Assembly: GCA_022577435.1 (NCBI GenBank)
Contig: JAKOON010000028.1
Location: 3,214,501-3,278,500 of the forward strand
Direction of reading: 5' to 3'
DNA from: Embiotoca jacksoni
Lineage: Eukaryota > Chordata > Actinopteri > Embiotocidae
Length of the DNA stretch: 64,000 nucleotides
The notes below the pieces were generated by a model. The model saw only the letters and a list, made by a program, of their open reading frames with translations. It did not search any database and was not told the DNA's origin. A program made the position numbers and the translations under genes. This document shows, piece after piece, positions 63,779 through 64,000 of the stretch. The first letter of the stretch is position 1. The number at the start of each line of letters is the position of its first letter.

Positions 63779-64000
63779 AATTAAACCAAAAAAATACAGC
63801 TCGGAAATTGGTTTCATGGGAATGCATCATTTAAAAATTTAAATTCCAGCATATCTTCAACCTGATTTTATTATCTATAATATTAATAAATAAATAAGTT
63901 CTCAGGATGAAGTAGAAGAGTCAAGTTTGGACAGAATCTGTACTTCAAGTATAATTCATAAGTGCTCGTCAGACAGCTGCAGGCTCGTAAATACTGGAAA

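Overview
The window is vertebrate nuclear DNA, most likely from a ray-finned fish and probably a spiny-rayed (percomorph) teleost. The genes have short exons with GT-AG introns and long AT-rich non-coding stretches. There are many (TG)n/(CA)n microsatellites, and decayed Tc1/mariner, piggyBac-type, LINE and tRNA-like SINE copies of kinds common in fish genomes. The species cannot be named from the sequence.

Three recognisable genes lie on the + strand. (1) At 1042-1296 is the last coding exon of an LBH-domain gene, called lbhd2-like; its earlier exons lie off the left edge. (2) At 26634-47437 is a complete 14-exon gene of the Sec6/exocyst-component-3-like family, with an 814-residue product, called exoc3l4. 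(3) At 55142-60974 is an 11-exon Sec6-family gene with a 646-residue product, called tnfaip2 (M-Sec). All splice junctions were joined by hand and the reading frame stays open throughout both long genes. The order LBH-domain gene, EXOC3L4, TNFAIP2 matches my recollection of human 14q32.3, and this is the main reason for choosing these names over other family members. The last ten exons of the two Sec6 genes have nearly the same sizes and identical intron phases, so they are ancient tandem duplicates.

Layout: 1-640 diverged interspersed repeat; 1042-2800 lbhd2-like exon and 3' UTR; 2.8-26.2 kb a gene-poor stretch with repeats, a pair of interlocked inverted repeats (18.69-18.95 kb) and transposon remnants; 26.4-48.3 kb exoc3l4 with a possible interferon-response element upstream and a Tc1 element nested in a LINE tail in intron 10; 48.6-55.1 kb intergenic DNA with a SINE, an 84-bp tandem duplication, a TTAA-flanked MITE and a duplicated possible leader region of tnfaip2; 55.1-61.5 kb tnfaip2; 61.7-64 kb a possible small TATA-driven gene start, a LINE tail and a second-strand SINE.

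From family knowledge, TNFAIP2/M-Sec promotes membrane protrusions and tunnelling nanotubes with RalA and the exocyst and is induced by inflammatory signals. EXOC3L4 is a poorly characterised relative. No clearly new biological system is visible. The most interesting local observations are the (TG)n tract beside the 3' splice site of a frame-neutral exoc3l4 exon, the matching exon architecture of the two paralogues, the duplicated tnfaip2 leader and the interlocked inverted repeats.
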